DNA of 64,000 nucleotides from Plectrocnemia conspersa (lineage: Eukaryota > Arthropoda > Insecta > Trichoptera > Polycentropodidae): positions 558,001 to 622,000 of the forward strand of contig VTFK01000265.1 of assembly GCA_009617715.1 (NCBI GenBank), in the 5' to 3' direction. A program made the translations under genes and the position numbers. The notes under the pieces are model-generated. The model was not told the origin of the DNA. It worked only from the letters and a program-made list of their open reading frames with translations, and did not search any database. Shown piece after piece: positions 25,625-39,300 of this stretch. Every line of letters starts with the position of its first letter. Positions within the stretch are counted from its first letter, which is position 1.

Positions 25625-26500
25625 TTATGCATGAAAGTGTTTCTTTCTTCCATTGAGGAAACCCTCTACAGTTTTATTTTTGCGGATTTGTTTAGGAATA
25701 TTATCATACAAATTTAGACCTTCATCCAATATTCCCCTGGCCGTACTCGTTTTCTTATACTTAACTATCCTTAAATTGTCTCTATTTCATCTTTATTTTT
25801 TATTAAATACTTATTTAAATACTATGGTAACATATTATTTTCTAACTTATACATAAATACTAAAACATCTTTAATATTTATTGAATATCCAATCATACTT
25901 CTAAAACTAGTAAATCTATTTTTATTTAAAACCACTCTCATTGTACTATTTTGTTGTTTTTGCAACATCGTTTTATCTAATTTATTAAGCATATATAATA
26001 TTTCTGCACAATAATTGAAGTGGGTAATATAATACTATTGCAGATTATTTTTTTGTATGCATACTTATCATATTTCTCATCCTAAATAATATACCTATTT
26101 TTCTACTATTTTTTTATATGTAATTACAATGTTCATTACATTCTTTTTTTATTATCTACAATTACTCCTAAATATTTCATATTATCAATTATTTCTATAA
26201 CAATTTTTATATTATTATATAACATCCATATAATTATTAAACATACATTGAGTTAAAGTACATTATTTTTTAACCATATTTCTATTATACTTAATGCATT
26301 ATTTAAGTTATCTATAACTTATTTAACATTATCACCTATGCAGTAAATTAAAATGTCGTCCGCAAACAGATGTACATATTTTACTTTTTCTTATATAATT
26401 AATGTATATTATAAACAACAATGGTCTTAATTTGGACTCTTGTGGTACACCATGAGATAAGATTTTCTCTTTGGAATAAACATAATTTATTTTAACTTTT
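25625..26500 (-). pseudogene. Jockey-like LINE relic, RT to C-terminus
   Basis: In minus-strand order: HGVPQESKLRPLLFIIYI (26450-26400, the GVPQGS block), VKYVHLFADDILIYCIGDNV (26390-26335, with the catalytic FADD), IWLKNN-like remnants, and near the end LYDNIPKQIRKNKTVEGF (25710-25650), the usual non-LTR C-terminal LYNxLPxxI motif. Multiple stops and indels break it. The element lies upstream of cnn in opposite orientation. Confidence 0.8.
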
Positions 26501-26504
26501 AAGA

Positions 26505-27040
26505 AATGATAAATATATGTTGGTAAATATTTGCTTTAGCAATAAACATTTTTATTGATAAGTATTACAAAGCTGCTTTCAAGTTTGTCATGTATCTTTT
26601 GTCATGAAAAACCAATAATGTAATTTATTTAGTAAAGCGTTATATAGTAAAATATAAAAAAAATAGCTTCCGCGGTCATTTATACTTCAACATTCCAGTT
26701 TAAAAGTAAATAACAAAAAAAATCTTGCTGCGTTGCAAAATAATTTTTTTAAATTAAATTCTACTAAATTTGCAATCCACTAGTCTGGGCATATTTTGTA
26801 CTTTTAATGTTACAATTAAAATGTTAAAGTTAACAGATTGTATGCAAAATTTAAAAAAATGGTCCCTTGCTAATATGGCTCTGTAATGCAGTTTCCCGCT
26901 GTCCATGCGCATTTTTCAACGATTGGCCTGCTAAAGACTGTAAGCATACAACGTAATAAAAATAAACTCTTAGGAAAAAAAATTAACATGCATTTTAAAA
27001 ACATAATAGATTTTTTTATACGAAATAAGCTCTAGCGTTT
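26505..27040. other. AT-rich stretch before cnn
   Basis: No gene or recognised repeat. Short T- and A-runs only. Confidence 0.4.
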
Positions 27041-27049
27041 AATGTTTCC

Positions 27050-27313
27050 CAGGTAAAATCCTTGTGTCCCACGGAGCGGGCGGTCACCCTCGTCGAGTCT
27101 CTTCCCGCAGCATCTCCCGTCGCCTCTCGTAATCGGGTCATTCGCGTCTATTTCGACGGCGCCCCTCTACGTTCCCGCACTCAGTCGCGCGTTCGGTGCC
27201 TTATCGTCAGTACGCGTGTTCCCACGAGGCCAATCCTCACTCCAAAAGTCAGTTCCCGCGCGAGTGACGCATGATTCAGTGTTGTGTTTTGTTGTCCGGT
27301 TCCCTGGCCAGCC
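27050..27313 (+). promoter_or_regulatory. GC-rich promoter / 5' UTR region of cnn
   Basis: A sharp GC-rich island in AT-rich DNA, directly before the cnn start codon. It contains several TCAGT motifs (27181, 27249, 27275) that fit the arthropod initiator consensus TCAGT, and no obvious TATA box. Short ORFs through it are shadows. Confidence 0.55.
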
Positions 27314-30300
27314 ATGGCAAACACCAGGCGACCTACAATCGTCGGCTCAGACTACAGTCCTTTCAGGTGATTTTTCCCTCTTGCATATGACGTCATTCGC
27401 AGTGCGTTTGGGAAAGGGGAACATCCCCTTCGTGAGATGAAAATGGGCTTAGATAAGTGTTATGATTTTAATTTAATTTACTTAATGTAAAACTATTCGC
27501 GCTGCTCTCATGTGTCGTTAGTTTTTTTAAATGGTATATTATAGATTATAGTATTAAAATACAATCACGTGCTATTAATTGATGTTGCAATGATAACCAT
27601 CTGTACTAGCCAAAAACAATTACAGTACAACTAACTATATTTACCAATTCATACAGAAAATTAAGTATCAGAATAGTGGGAGAACGAAACATAGACAAGT
27701 TTAATTACTGTATCGCCAAAATGAACATGGTAGTAGTGTATAATTGAAATCCCCCTGTAAATATTCGAAGCACAATTCGAGTCTTTTGACATATGTTTCA
27801 TAGAAAAAACTCACTGTGTATTTTTTTCTATGTACAAACAAATATATGGTTGCTCGGTGTGGAGTAACACCAAGTCATCCAAAATTAATTATTTTCTATC
27901 TTTATCTTTACAAATAACTTCATTTTAGGCAACATAATTATATCAACGATTAACTAATATTACTATTTTCACACTAAAAATACATTTTAATAGTAGCAGA
28001 TTTGGATCAATATCTTAATTAGTCTTATATATTTATTGTAACCACTTATTTTTTTAACTTTATATATATTAAAATTATTAGAAACCATTACCACGTGTAT
28101 TGTTTAAATGTAAGTTCGAAATTTAATGAAATAAACGTATCATATTAAAGAAATCAACTAAAAGTGAAACACGATTGTGTACATTATGTAATCAATGTAT
28201 ATTTTATTATCAAAGCTTAGGAGTCATTCTATTATTATCGTGACCCTCGTTATCAATCCTAGATTATGTTCCAAGTGAAATATTTAAATAGTTAGAACCA
28301 TGCAATGTGAAACATTTAGGCGCATTAATAGAAATAATCATTGATAATTAACGTCAACTTGTCTCGACATAAAATGGTAAATGAGCGGTATAAATGCAAA
28401 ATCATCCATTGTAGGTTACTTAACGAAACATATGTATGTATAAATAATTGTAAGGTCTAGAATCAAAATCACTCATGTACTTTATTTATGATGGTTGCTT
28501 GTCTCTATCGTCCAAAGAGAGAAAGACCTTTGTTCTCTGGTCTTATTATTGTCTTCTCGGTAATTGTTGCACTTTTACGTCGCAGTTCATTACCTCGTCC
28601 GAGATTGCACCGAGACGATAATAATCGAGTGTGACGTTCCAGGACGTCATGGGTGATGATGACAGAACGGAAGAAAGGCGTGTCTATATTTCACCAAGCT
28701 TTGAATTGGATGACCTTTGTCGAGGCGGGTCGTCAGTCTGGTGATAATTTCAGTTCGCGGCGAACTTGAACCGCCTATGTGGAACGTATAAATATTATCG
28801 TTTTTTTTGCCTCTCGTTTTTGAACGGCAGCCAAAGAGCTTCTGTAATATTATAGCGTGTTTATGTGTGGTGCACGTATGCATGAGTATACTCCGTTTCT
28901 CGACCAAACAAAGTGACGGTATCTTAACTTAATTTAAATTAAACATAAAAATAAAATCCATTCTCTTGAGATTAATATTTGAGATTAATATTACAGCACA
29001 CCAATGTCGGGCGCTAAAGACAATGTAGAGCCGTATGTATATAATTGGTATTTATCGCTTCTGTTTTGTATATAAAACGTATAATACAGCGCCATCAATT
29101 CGCACTATGACGCAATACAGAATGGCTGTCATAAAACAAAATGTAGTAATTGTCTTTTTATTAAAAAAAAAAATTGCATTACCCATGAACTATCAAAATG
29201 CATGTTTGCTTTGGATCGAATGTGTTTAAATAAAAACATAGACAAAAAATAACAAGCAGTCTTGTCTTAAATTAAAATAGTATTATGTTGCCTTCTTGCG
29301 AGCGATTAGCACAAGATTATGAGCGTTTTATTTGCACATTACTAATGTTTATTTGCGATAAACAAATAAACATTTGTGATGTGCAAATAAAAGTTTGTTG
29401 ATTTTGAAAGTGAGGTAAATCCACTCAAAAAGTAACTTAAGTCCACTGAGCCCTATTAAAAACATGTTTTTTGTTTAAATAACGCGAATATAATTATTGC
29501 ATATAAAATTTTTATGAAAAAATACCGTAAACAATATAAAATAAGTACATATATTATTGCTTACTAATATTTTTAAATCAGTTCAAACGCAAACCATTAA
29601 TTATCCAACTATAACATAATGTAGACTTGCCCCACTTTCAAAATCAACGGCTCATTTGTTTGTTTCTTGATTCGAAAACATCTTAAAAATACAAATAATA
29701 TATTTTTTTGTATATGGTTTGCTTTAGCTTTATAAAACAAATTAGAATTTATATATATATTTCAATAATAAGCTCAATACTTATTTAATTATATTTTACG
29801 TAAATTTCCGAATAAAACAATGACGAATCTTCTCTGCTCAAACATTCGACATTTATTCTCTATACATAAGATTTGACGTTACCAATAATAAATCATCGAT
29901 TTTAAGAATTCGTCATTCTACGTTTCAATAACATTATCGACATCCAAATATATCAGCCATTTTGTTATTGAACTGATGCTAAAAATATCTTGTTTTGAAA
30001 TATTTTTTTTTATAATTTTGAAATATTTTTGCAATTGCTTTTTCAGTTAACTACACATTAATTTCGAAATCAGAAGCATATATAATATTGTGATAATTTA
30101 TCTTCAATTCCTTTCTATTTATACTTAAGTATAATACATACATACATAATTCTAATTTGAACACTTTCTTTGATGCGACTTCAATTGAGTATGAATCCTT
30201 GTGCTGTCTTTGTTTTTTTTACCATACATACTTATACTGCGTTTGCTTTTAAAACCTCTGGTTATAGATTCTTGGGAAAGGTCAAGTGGAGTTGCGCACA

Positions 30301-33300
30301 ATCGCAAATTCAAGTATTTCGATTCTCCCTCTAGTATTAAATTTGCTATAGCTTAATATATGGTAAAGTATTTCCACAATATTAATTCAATTGATTGTGA
30401 TTTATATTTGGAGATTTTCAATCTTGATGTAAAGTAATGTGGATAGTGAGGGGAATAAAGTAAATTAATTATTTGTCAAAACTGCTATTTGATTAATAGA
30501 TAATACAATGCCTTAATTTAGCCACGCAACACATTTTTTTATATTTCTTAATAAAAATTTACTTATATGAGTGAGTTTTTTTTTTCATAAATCCCATTTT
30601 ACTTAAAATAGAATATCGAGATATTATAAGCTACGTATGTACAATTTTTTTTGTAGTTAATAAATTTTTAATGATCTTATGTCATTTCAAGTCAAATTCA
30701 GCAAATTTTTGTTCTAATGTTCGCTTTGATGTATATATTTTTAGTTTTAATTAATAACATAGATGTCACCGATTTACAAACTTTGATTTCAGTCTAGTGT
30801 CGCACTACTTAGTAGTTATTGTTTGTGTTTACTCCGTTGTAACGCATTGGGCTAACGCCTGTCATGTTGCAACGGAAGATTTATAATAAATAAATAAATA
30901 TCATGACTGAAAATATGTATACAGTATGTCTTCAACATGAATATATTTTTAACAATTTTATTTATATAATAAATGATAAGCAGTTGTGCATGTTTACTTA
31001 CTCGCCTCGAATGATAACACTTATATATTTTCACAGAACCAGTGATTTAGACGATTTTTCCGATGTCATTTCATTTTGACGTTTTGCACCCCGCCCACTT
31101 TTATTGCGATTGGTCATCGCGTTCGAGGGGATACCCCAAATTGTCATGTTGCAGTGTCTTAACTATATACATATGTATATATTTTTTTTATTCGTGAGAT
31201 TATTTTTTTAAACTATGATTTATATATATTTATAGTTCGATATTTACGCATGCGCTCACGCTGTTCCTTGTCGATTCTTGTTTTGTCTTATTTCACTGAT
31301 TTATGCATCGTTCTCCACATTTTACATCGGTTACTCGTGCTTTATTTAAATCACCCCCGAGTCTGTGAGCCATAATAGATTAAACAGGCGCATCTTCTTA
31401 ATTTAGCGTCTAATTTTAGATGCACAGAAACGTCAGTTTAGATTCATTGAGTACGAAGTAGGCAATTAAAAGTATTTAATTTTAATAGATACATATTATA
31501 TATCGATCTCCCAGTTTTGAAGGAAAACAACAGAAAAATAAAAAATCTTCTCAAATTCAAATTGTATCCATTTGAAGCTGGAGCCTAATATAAGCACATT
31601 TTACAATGCATATACTTATTAAGCATCCTACGACATCTTCAACAGGATATATTTAAATCAATTCTTACTTCCGGGAACTATTCAATTCGAAGTCGGTAAA
31701 AATCTTACTTATTTATTTTTCATAGAGATTTTCATGTTTTTTTTCAAATACTTACATTTCTAAAACAGCCTACAAATATAATAGGTTTCAGAGACTGACT
31801 GAAACTGCCTTTTTCATTTATGACCGAATCCGAAATAGAGTTGAGTTTCGATTCAGTAGAAAACTAACACTTCTGTGAGTACTTTCCATGTACAAAACAA
31901 TCTTAATATATGTACATATGTATTCCAGTGAATATTTATGATAAGAATAGGATACGTTTTCATTGTAACTCTTAAAATGCATGCTAAAAATATTTCTACA
32001 TTTTATCTTGTTAAAAAAAAGCTCCATTTCGCATTGAGGTTTTTTCTTAATCATATGAACTTGAATCGGCTACCATAATGGTTTAAAGAGCTGCAGTTAA
32101 AGTCATAGTAATTTTACTTAAAAGACATTAAAAAAAATTGTGGATTTGATTTGACTAGTTGATGGGTATGTTTTTCTTTAGGCAAACGTTCTAGCCTACG
32201 GTTCGTACTATTACATCTAAAATTATCTATTACTTATAGGCATTTTTATATAATCGACTCAATAGCTGAAGTGTATGTGCCACACAAACCGTAGCAGTGA
32301 AGGCAGCTCTGTTTTCAACGTTCGATTTAATGCTGAATCTGCTTGCAATTTAATTTAGACGATTTGGCTCTTAGATAAAACTCATCCATCCGTTGCAAAA
32401 CTGATTAATAAGATTGTTGACGTTTTATATTATATATGAAGTAGCCAACTATTTCAAACATCATACAGAATGAAACCTCACTTTTTGACCGAAACTGGTG
32501 GGAAACAAAGTCGAATGTTCGTCCAGTCTTTAGTCGATAAAACAGCATTATATTGAAAGTTTGAGAATCTCCGCCACTCGACAAACGCGATACAACAAAC
32601 AATAACGTTGTTGGTCCACGTATGAGTAATAATCTGCATAGGAAGCGAACATGGTTTGGTCAATTACTCTCGAGGTTGAAGCCATCATCGGATCAGATCC
32701 ATCAAACCAGGAGTCCACTAAAGTCTATAACGAGCCGAAAGCGGAGTCGCCTCCTTTGCCAATAATTTTTCCTGAGCGCTTTCTAGGACGGCATCCAAGT
32801 GGATGAACTTTACTTGTCAGTTGGCCAAGTTTTCGCCATTTGGTTTCGCAACGGCGCAATACTTTTAAAAAAGACCTTACCTCCCACTGCTGCTACCTTG
32901 CATCGTTCCCCAAACACTGGGTGTGTTTAAAATACTCGAGAGAACGCAATCGATCTTCGTCTACCTGGCGTCTGTTTTATGTCTTCTCTATTTAAAGCAG
33001 TCGCTCAATTAACAGCAGAAATCCATCCTCTTTTCGACTTGTTTTCAGTGCGGATACCAAGAAAAAATTCGTCATTTGGAGGAGCTCCTTATTAATTTTA
33101 TTTCTGACTCACTACTCGAACCAAATATGTCATTTCAACTTTTTCCAATAGGGGGCAAAAGTTGGCCAGTCAGTAGTCTTTTTTTCATATTTTGAAAATG
33201 TAGCGGGTTTCCTCATTGGGATAAAGAAACACCTTCATGCGTAAGTTTTGTTTAAATTTGTTTAGTGTTTAAACAATTAGCTATATTACCTAAATAAAAT

Positions 33301-36300
33301 AAATAAATAATAAGACTTTACCGAGCGTTCCCACTGCGACACGATTTTATTCCTTTTGACGTGAATTTTTGTTCTTTTGAGTAGTTTGATTGTTTTGCGC
33401 TCTCCTCAAAATTCGGTTTGAATACATTTGGATCAATAAAGAAGTTCGTAGAAATATCGTTAACAATAGCTATCATATTTTTAAAACATAGTGTAATATC
33501 TAAGTGCAGACAAACTATGGAGTAATATTTTCCCCTGAGAGATGAGTTGGTTAAGAGATATGTGTAGCGATTAAATTATTCAATAAGGTTCTGCTTCCCA
33601 TCAAGTAGTAGTAACCCATCGTTTTGCGACTCTGCAAATTAATTAATATTATGAATTATATGTTGTGGGACAAGATATTTTTGTATATTTCTTTAAAAAA
33701 TAAATATTTTTAAATTATACTAGTAGGCGTGTATCGATTTTTTAAAATTTTATTTTAAGATTTCACTTAATAAAATAGTTTGTTTTAAATGGCGTAGTAG
33801 TATATGTTCAATTCGTCTGGAGAATGAAATGTAAAATATGAGCAATCGTTTAATTTGTTCTGTCATATCAATTACCTATAATATAGGTCCTATATGACTT
33901 CAAGTTCAATAACACTAATAGCTCTGCTTCAAATACGCCTTTGAATTCTCTTTACGAGAAGAATATTAAAATTATTCGCGCTAGGTTTTAATTTATTTTG
34001 CTTTTAAGATTTTCGATAAATAATATACTTGAGGCATTTTTTATTTTATCAATCCAAAAGTTTTGGGCTACGCGGCCAAATTGCTATCGAGAGTTTTGTT
34101 AAATAACAGTTTTTTGTGAACATGTACAAAAATATTACGCTTCATGGCTTAACATATCTCGATGATTTATTTAAGTAAAATAACAAAAAATAGGAAAATA
34201 TTTAAAAGATCTTCATATTAAGCCAGCATAACCATTTTCGTGCCATGGTATCTTTCGTAGTACACGACCCCAATAATAGTAATTTTGATAATTAAAAAAG
34301 ATCCAAAGAGAGCCTCCGGTTGCCGTTTCCGGTACATTTGGACACCATTTGCAGCTATTAAAAATCGATATTAAAAATCAACGGTGAGATTTCCCTTTCG
34401 CTCACTCACTCTCGTCACTTAACTAGCGAAAAGGAAAGTATCTCACTGTACGCGCCTGGTTGTCACAACAAAACAATATTGAATTAATATTTGTTTATTA
34501 GCAAATTAACATTTTTATACAAAGTAAGAAATACTTTTTTGGTATAAAATATAAACCAATAAACCAACAATAATAAAAAAAAATCGGCATATTTTGCATG
34601 TCACCCCATTTTTTGATCGAGAAGTATATTACAAAGACGCGAACCGAACGGACATCCTTAACTGGCTACGTTTTAGCCTTTGAGAAACAAAATAGTTTTA
34701 TTAGTTCAGTTCTACACTAATTATCATTTGTTATTAAAAATACGTTTCGTATATTTCAAAGGCGCAAGTTGTTAGTGGCAACCCTAGCGATTTTGAAAAG
34801 GAGCACATTAAATTTAGCCATTTTTAAGAAAGCTATTCAAGCGGTAATAATTTTAAAAGTATCTTCATAAATGACTATACTTAAATAGTCTTATAATATT
34901 ATTTTTTAGCGTAAGTAATAGATTCTGTAAATGCCCCATATGTGGCTCTTGGCATTATGGTCGCGTAGCGACTGAGCCCCGTATGTGGCGCATGGCATTT
35001 TATTTTGCGCATGGCATTTTTTTTATAATAAAAGTAAAAATAATCATTAAAAATACACATAACTTTATACTTTGCTTATCTTATCATGTTATGATCTATA
35101 ATTCTTTATATAGCGTATGTTTACTTTATGATCACATAGCAATCAGTACATGACTTTCATGTAAACAATTATTTATTAATATGTATGTATGAATGAATCA
35201 TGCTCGTTTAGCCGGTCCAGACGTTGTAGCCTCGGAACGGCCATGACTAAAGTTTTACCTCAATGCTCCAATTTGTAAGGAATCTATTGTAGGCCCTGGA
35301 AGGTCGTTAATAAAAGTACACAATAAGACGTTTGAGCGGCTCGCTCTAATTAGCGCTTCCTGTTCCAATTAAAATAAAAGACATAATGTTATTGCATTGT
35401 CATGTCTGTTACGCTCCATTAATTTAATATGAAACCTATTGTATTTTGTTCGCAGTAAGAGTCCCGGTCACCTGAACCAAGTGACGATGGATCCCAATTT
35501 CTCGATGGCTTCCTGTGAGTATACATGTATTTAAAAAATACTTACAAAGAAGATCAACAATTATATATTATTTTAAAACATTTTAGATCAGTCGGCAGTG
35601 ATAATGGGGTCGCCCGTTCAGAGTCGCACCATGAAAGATTACGAAGAGCAGATGTCATCACTGCGCAAGGAAAACTTTAATTTGAAGCTAAATGTGTACT
35701 TCTTGGAGGAACGGTTGTACGCTACCAACTCGACTGCGTCGCAAGATAATTTATTGAAGAAGAATATAGAACTGAAGGTGAGGATCCATTTAATTCCCCT
35801 TGCGATAAAATTTTCTTCAATTGTTCCAAGTTCACATTCTTCGTGCAATTTCATGGCATTCTTCAAAACGGCCGTGAGTTGCAATGATGGCCAAATAAAT
35901 TAAAGGCTTAACCCAATTTTTTCAAAGCAAAGACTTCAATAGTTAAACTGAATCTCTTAATACTATGTACCTACATACATATTTATATGCATGCATTTAT
36001 CATAATTTTATTATTTGATATTGCAGATAGATTTAGAGAATCTACGGCGAGATCTGAATGAAAAACAAGAGTTATTGTGCGATGCTGCACGTGCACTGGA
36101 ATTAATGGAGGCTTCGGCTGCGCGTAAAGAAGCAGAACTGCTGACTCAAATTTCGTCTATGGAGGTAAAATTCTTGTCTGCTTATTTTTAGTTAAATGTG
36201 TTTGTTTTGACTTTAACATGTATAAAAAAGTATATTTTAGTAAATTTATTATTTTGGCAATAGATTATAATGACAGTTTACAATATAAGAATCAGTACAA

Positions 36301-39300
36301 CAAATTTGTGTACAAAAGGTTCATTTTTAAAGAAGACGTAGAGTTAGAATGACGGTTTCGTGATGTGCTGCATCGGAACTAACAATGATCCCAGAGTCAG
36401 GATTGTCTGCTATCATAGACGTAGAAATATGTTCTCAGCCGATGGTTTCGCTCTGAAATTTTGACAGGTCAATTTTAATCTAGGAAGAAATGAACCTATA
36501 GCTTGTGAGTCCCAAAATGAGTGATTTTGAATTAGAAATCCGAACCCTTATATGTGTAGTTGGGCTTGACGGCTTTTGAAAATCTTTTTTTTTTTCACTA
36601 AATTTGCATAATTCGAAAAGCGATTTTTAAACTTTGTAACAGGGTTTGCAACATTTAAATTTTTAACTAAATGGTTAATATTTTGATTTGAAACCGCCTT
36701 AGTTACAAATAAAACGAGATGAAATATTTTAATAGTCATTGTACGAAACGAGAAATAAAAACGAGATGAAATATTTTAATAGTGATCAGTGTGTGTATAG
36801 TAATCGAGTTATTAGCGGTATAAATCTTGTTTTACAGTGTAACGGATCTAATATAACATTTTTTCAGGATGAAATGCATGCTTTACGTAGCACGGCAGTG
36901 GCGTTCAACAATGATCGATTGAAAGCCATCGAAATGAATGCCAGCAATATAACCATGGGCGTGGACGACAGCTGTATTTTATACGCTGCCGCCTTCAACT
37001 TGAAACCCACACCCGACGAAGTAAAAGTCTTGCAAAATAAGGTTGGGTAGATTGCATTTTTTAACATCATATCATCGTATCTCATTATCTAAAGAAGAAT
37101 CGATATAATTTACAGCCCTCTAAAAATGAGCCGTGTGAGTGCCATCAGCTCCGAGCCCTACTGACTGTTGAGCGTGAGAATGTTATAACATTGAAAGACA
37201 ACATAGCGACTCGCGATCAGCAAATTGCAGAGTTGAAACAGCAAATACAGTAATTCTTATTATTTTATATACATGTATATATATATATTAGTTTTAAATC
37301 AGACTTTTTAATGTATTTTTATTGTTTATTCAGGGAAGCTGAAGATAAATTAAAAATGCCACTGATCAAGTCCGAAAGTGATATTTCTTGTGATAGGTAA
37401 TAATTTTAATAGGGAATCGTTTTTATATCAGTATAATACTCAAGAAAATATTTATCAATAATTATATACATATATTTATGTATATAATTATACATAAATA
37501 TACATATATTTATGTATATCATATCTACGATTGGTAACTTCTCGTTTTCGACGAATGACTGAAGAAAGTCCCGTATACACCAGCTACAGACTCGCACACA
37601 AGCAATCTGTTTTGCAAGTCGAAATATTTTGTTTCCAGTTTATTGTTCTTTAATTGTGCTTCTCCGAGCTTGTTTTTCAACTGGTCGGCTTCGGTGTCGC
37701 TACTTATCTTCTGCTCGGTCGCTAGAGCTTTGTTGAGCGTGGCCTGCTAAGCTTGCAGCGCACCGTTATCCAGCTCCTTCCGCATAGCTTCGTATCTTAC
37801 GCGGCTCACCCATTCTTTCTCCACTTTAGACTGAAACTCTTTCATTTCGGTCTTAGCCTCTTTTAGTTTCTCTTCGTTGAACTTCTACTCTCTCAGCAGT
37901 GACTCTTCAATTTCAAAAGCATAATTTGCATGGATTTTAATTTATTATTTCCCGTGTATAAATCATTGTTTTTATTTATAACGATGATGCGCAACAATGA
38001 TAGCAGTTGTTAAAAAATGGTTAGGAAACAGAACCTCACTCTAAACGATCGCTTATGTCATAGTAAAATTACTTAGTTAATAAAATTATTATTTTCTTTG
38101 AATTAGTTAAGTTTGACCTTTGAGATATATTGACTTGTTTCACAACACTTCCGTCAGTTAATCTATTTTACTGTATTTATGCAAAATTTTGTCTTTATTA
38201 GTAGTTATAAATTAGAATTCTAATTCTCATCGGATATTTGGTTATTTGTTACTCAAATAACACATTCATACTAAAGATTGGTAAATCTGAATCGACCTTA
38301 GAAACACCTTAACAGTGTAAGAGTTTAATTTTAGATTTTCTAGTTATATAATTTTATTTGAAGCTGATGAATTTCTTCTTTTGCCAGATTCCTCTTCATA
38401 TTTTCTCTAAAATATTTGTACAGAAATGACACACTTGCTCTGCTAAATTTGATTATCAAATATCATTGGACAGTTTAACAAACAAACAGTCCACGAACGT
38501 TCCTCCAAATTTAAATCTAGTTTTTCTATAGATTTTAGTTTCACTGTTTTGTTAATTGGCTTTTTAAATCTTCATATCCGGAAATATATTGATTCAGACT
38601 GTAAGACACACGTATTACCTTTTAGAATTAAGGATGAACCTCAAGTGAACGACGACAGTCATCAACTGGAGCGACTCCAGCAAGAAAATTTGAACGCTTG
38701 TCAAATGATTCAAGGTACATACTAAAAAATATAATTTAATCCGTGTCTACAGAAACAGCTTGAGTTAAAATATATATTTTTATTCTTTTGACTGAAGCTC
38801 CTTCTGTAATTTAATAATTATATTGTTATTTAAACCATTAATTGATTTCTATTTTGATTTTAGGTTGTATGTTAAGGATCAAACAGATGGACCGAGAAAA
38901 TCATAAAATGAAAAATAAGTTGAAACAAAAAGAAAAATTAATATCAAAATTGGAGGTATGTCATCGAAATGTATATATATATCTATTATATTAATTTTAT
39001 AAATATGCTTAACTCTGAACCTTTCTATAGGTGGAAGAAGTCACAGAAGATAGATATAAAGAAATAGTTAAAATGCGTGATGCTAAAATCGAAGAATTAG
39101 AGAACGATTTGAAGAATTTCAAATGTGCCTTAAAAGATAGCAACGACACAAAGAGTTCGTCACATTGCGATGACAAAGAATGGAGCTGGATGAATTCTCA
39201 TTTGAAAGTAAAAATAGACACCTTAAGGGAGTCGATCTATAAGAAACCTGAATGCAAAATTGAGACTGATAGTGAAGATTTTTCGCTTAAATCAATGTAC

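Larger units (their letters stand above)
27367..35455 (+). other. Intron 1 of cnn (8 kb)
   Basis: Donor GTGATT, acceptor TTCGCAG. AT-rich with palindromes at 29327-29391 and a family A repeat at 33318. A GC-richer tract at 32650-33080 could be an unclassified insertion; no frame in it gives a recognised protein. No nested gene is supported. Confidence 0.6.

Noticed and set aside
25653..25856. 67-codon plus-strand ORF
   Set aside because: It is the antisense of the LINE C-terminal region on the minus strand.
27062..27440. Two ORFs in the GC-rich island
   Set aside because: They lie in the inferred cnn promoter and 5' UTR in frames that do not join exon 2. The short ATG at 27314 fits better.
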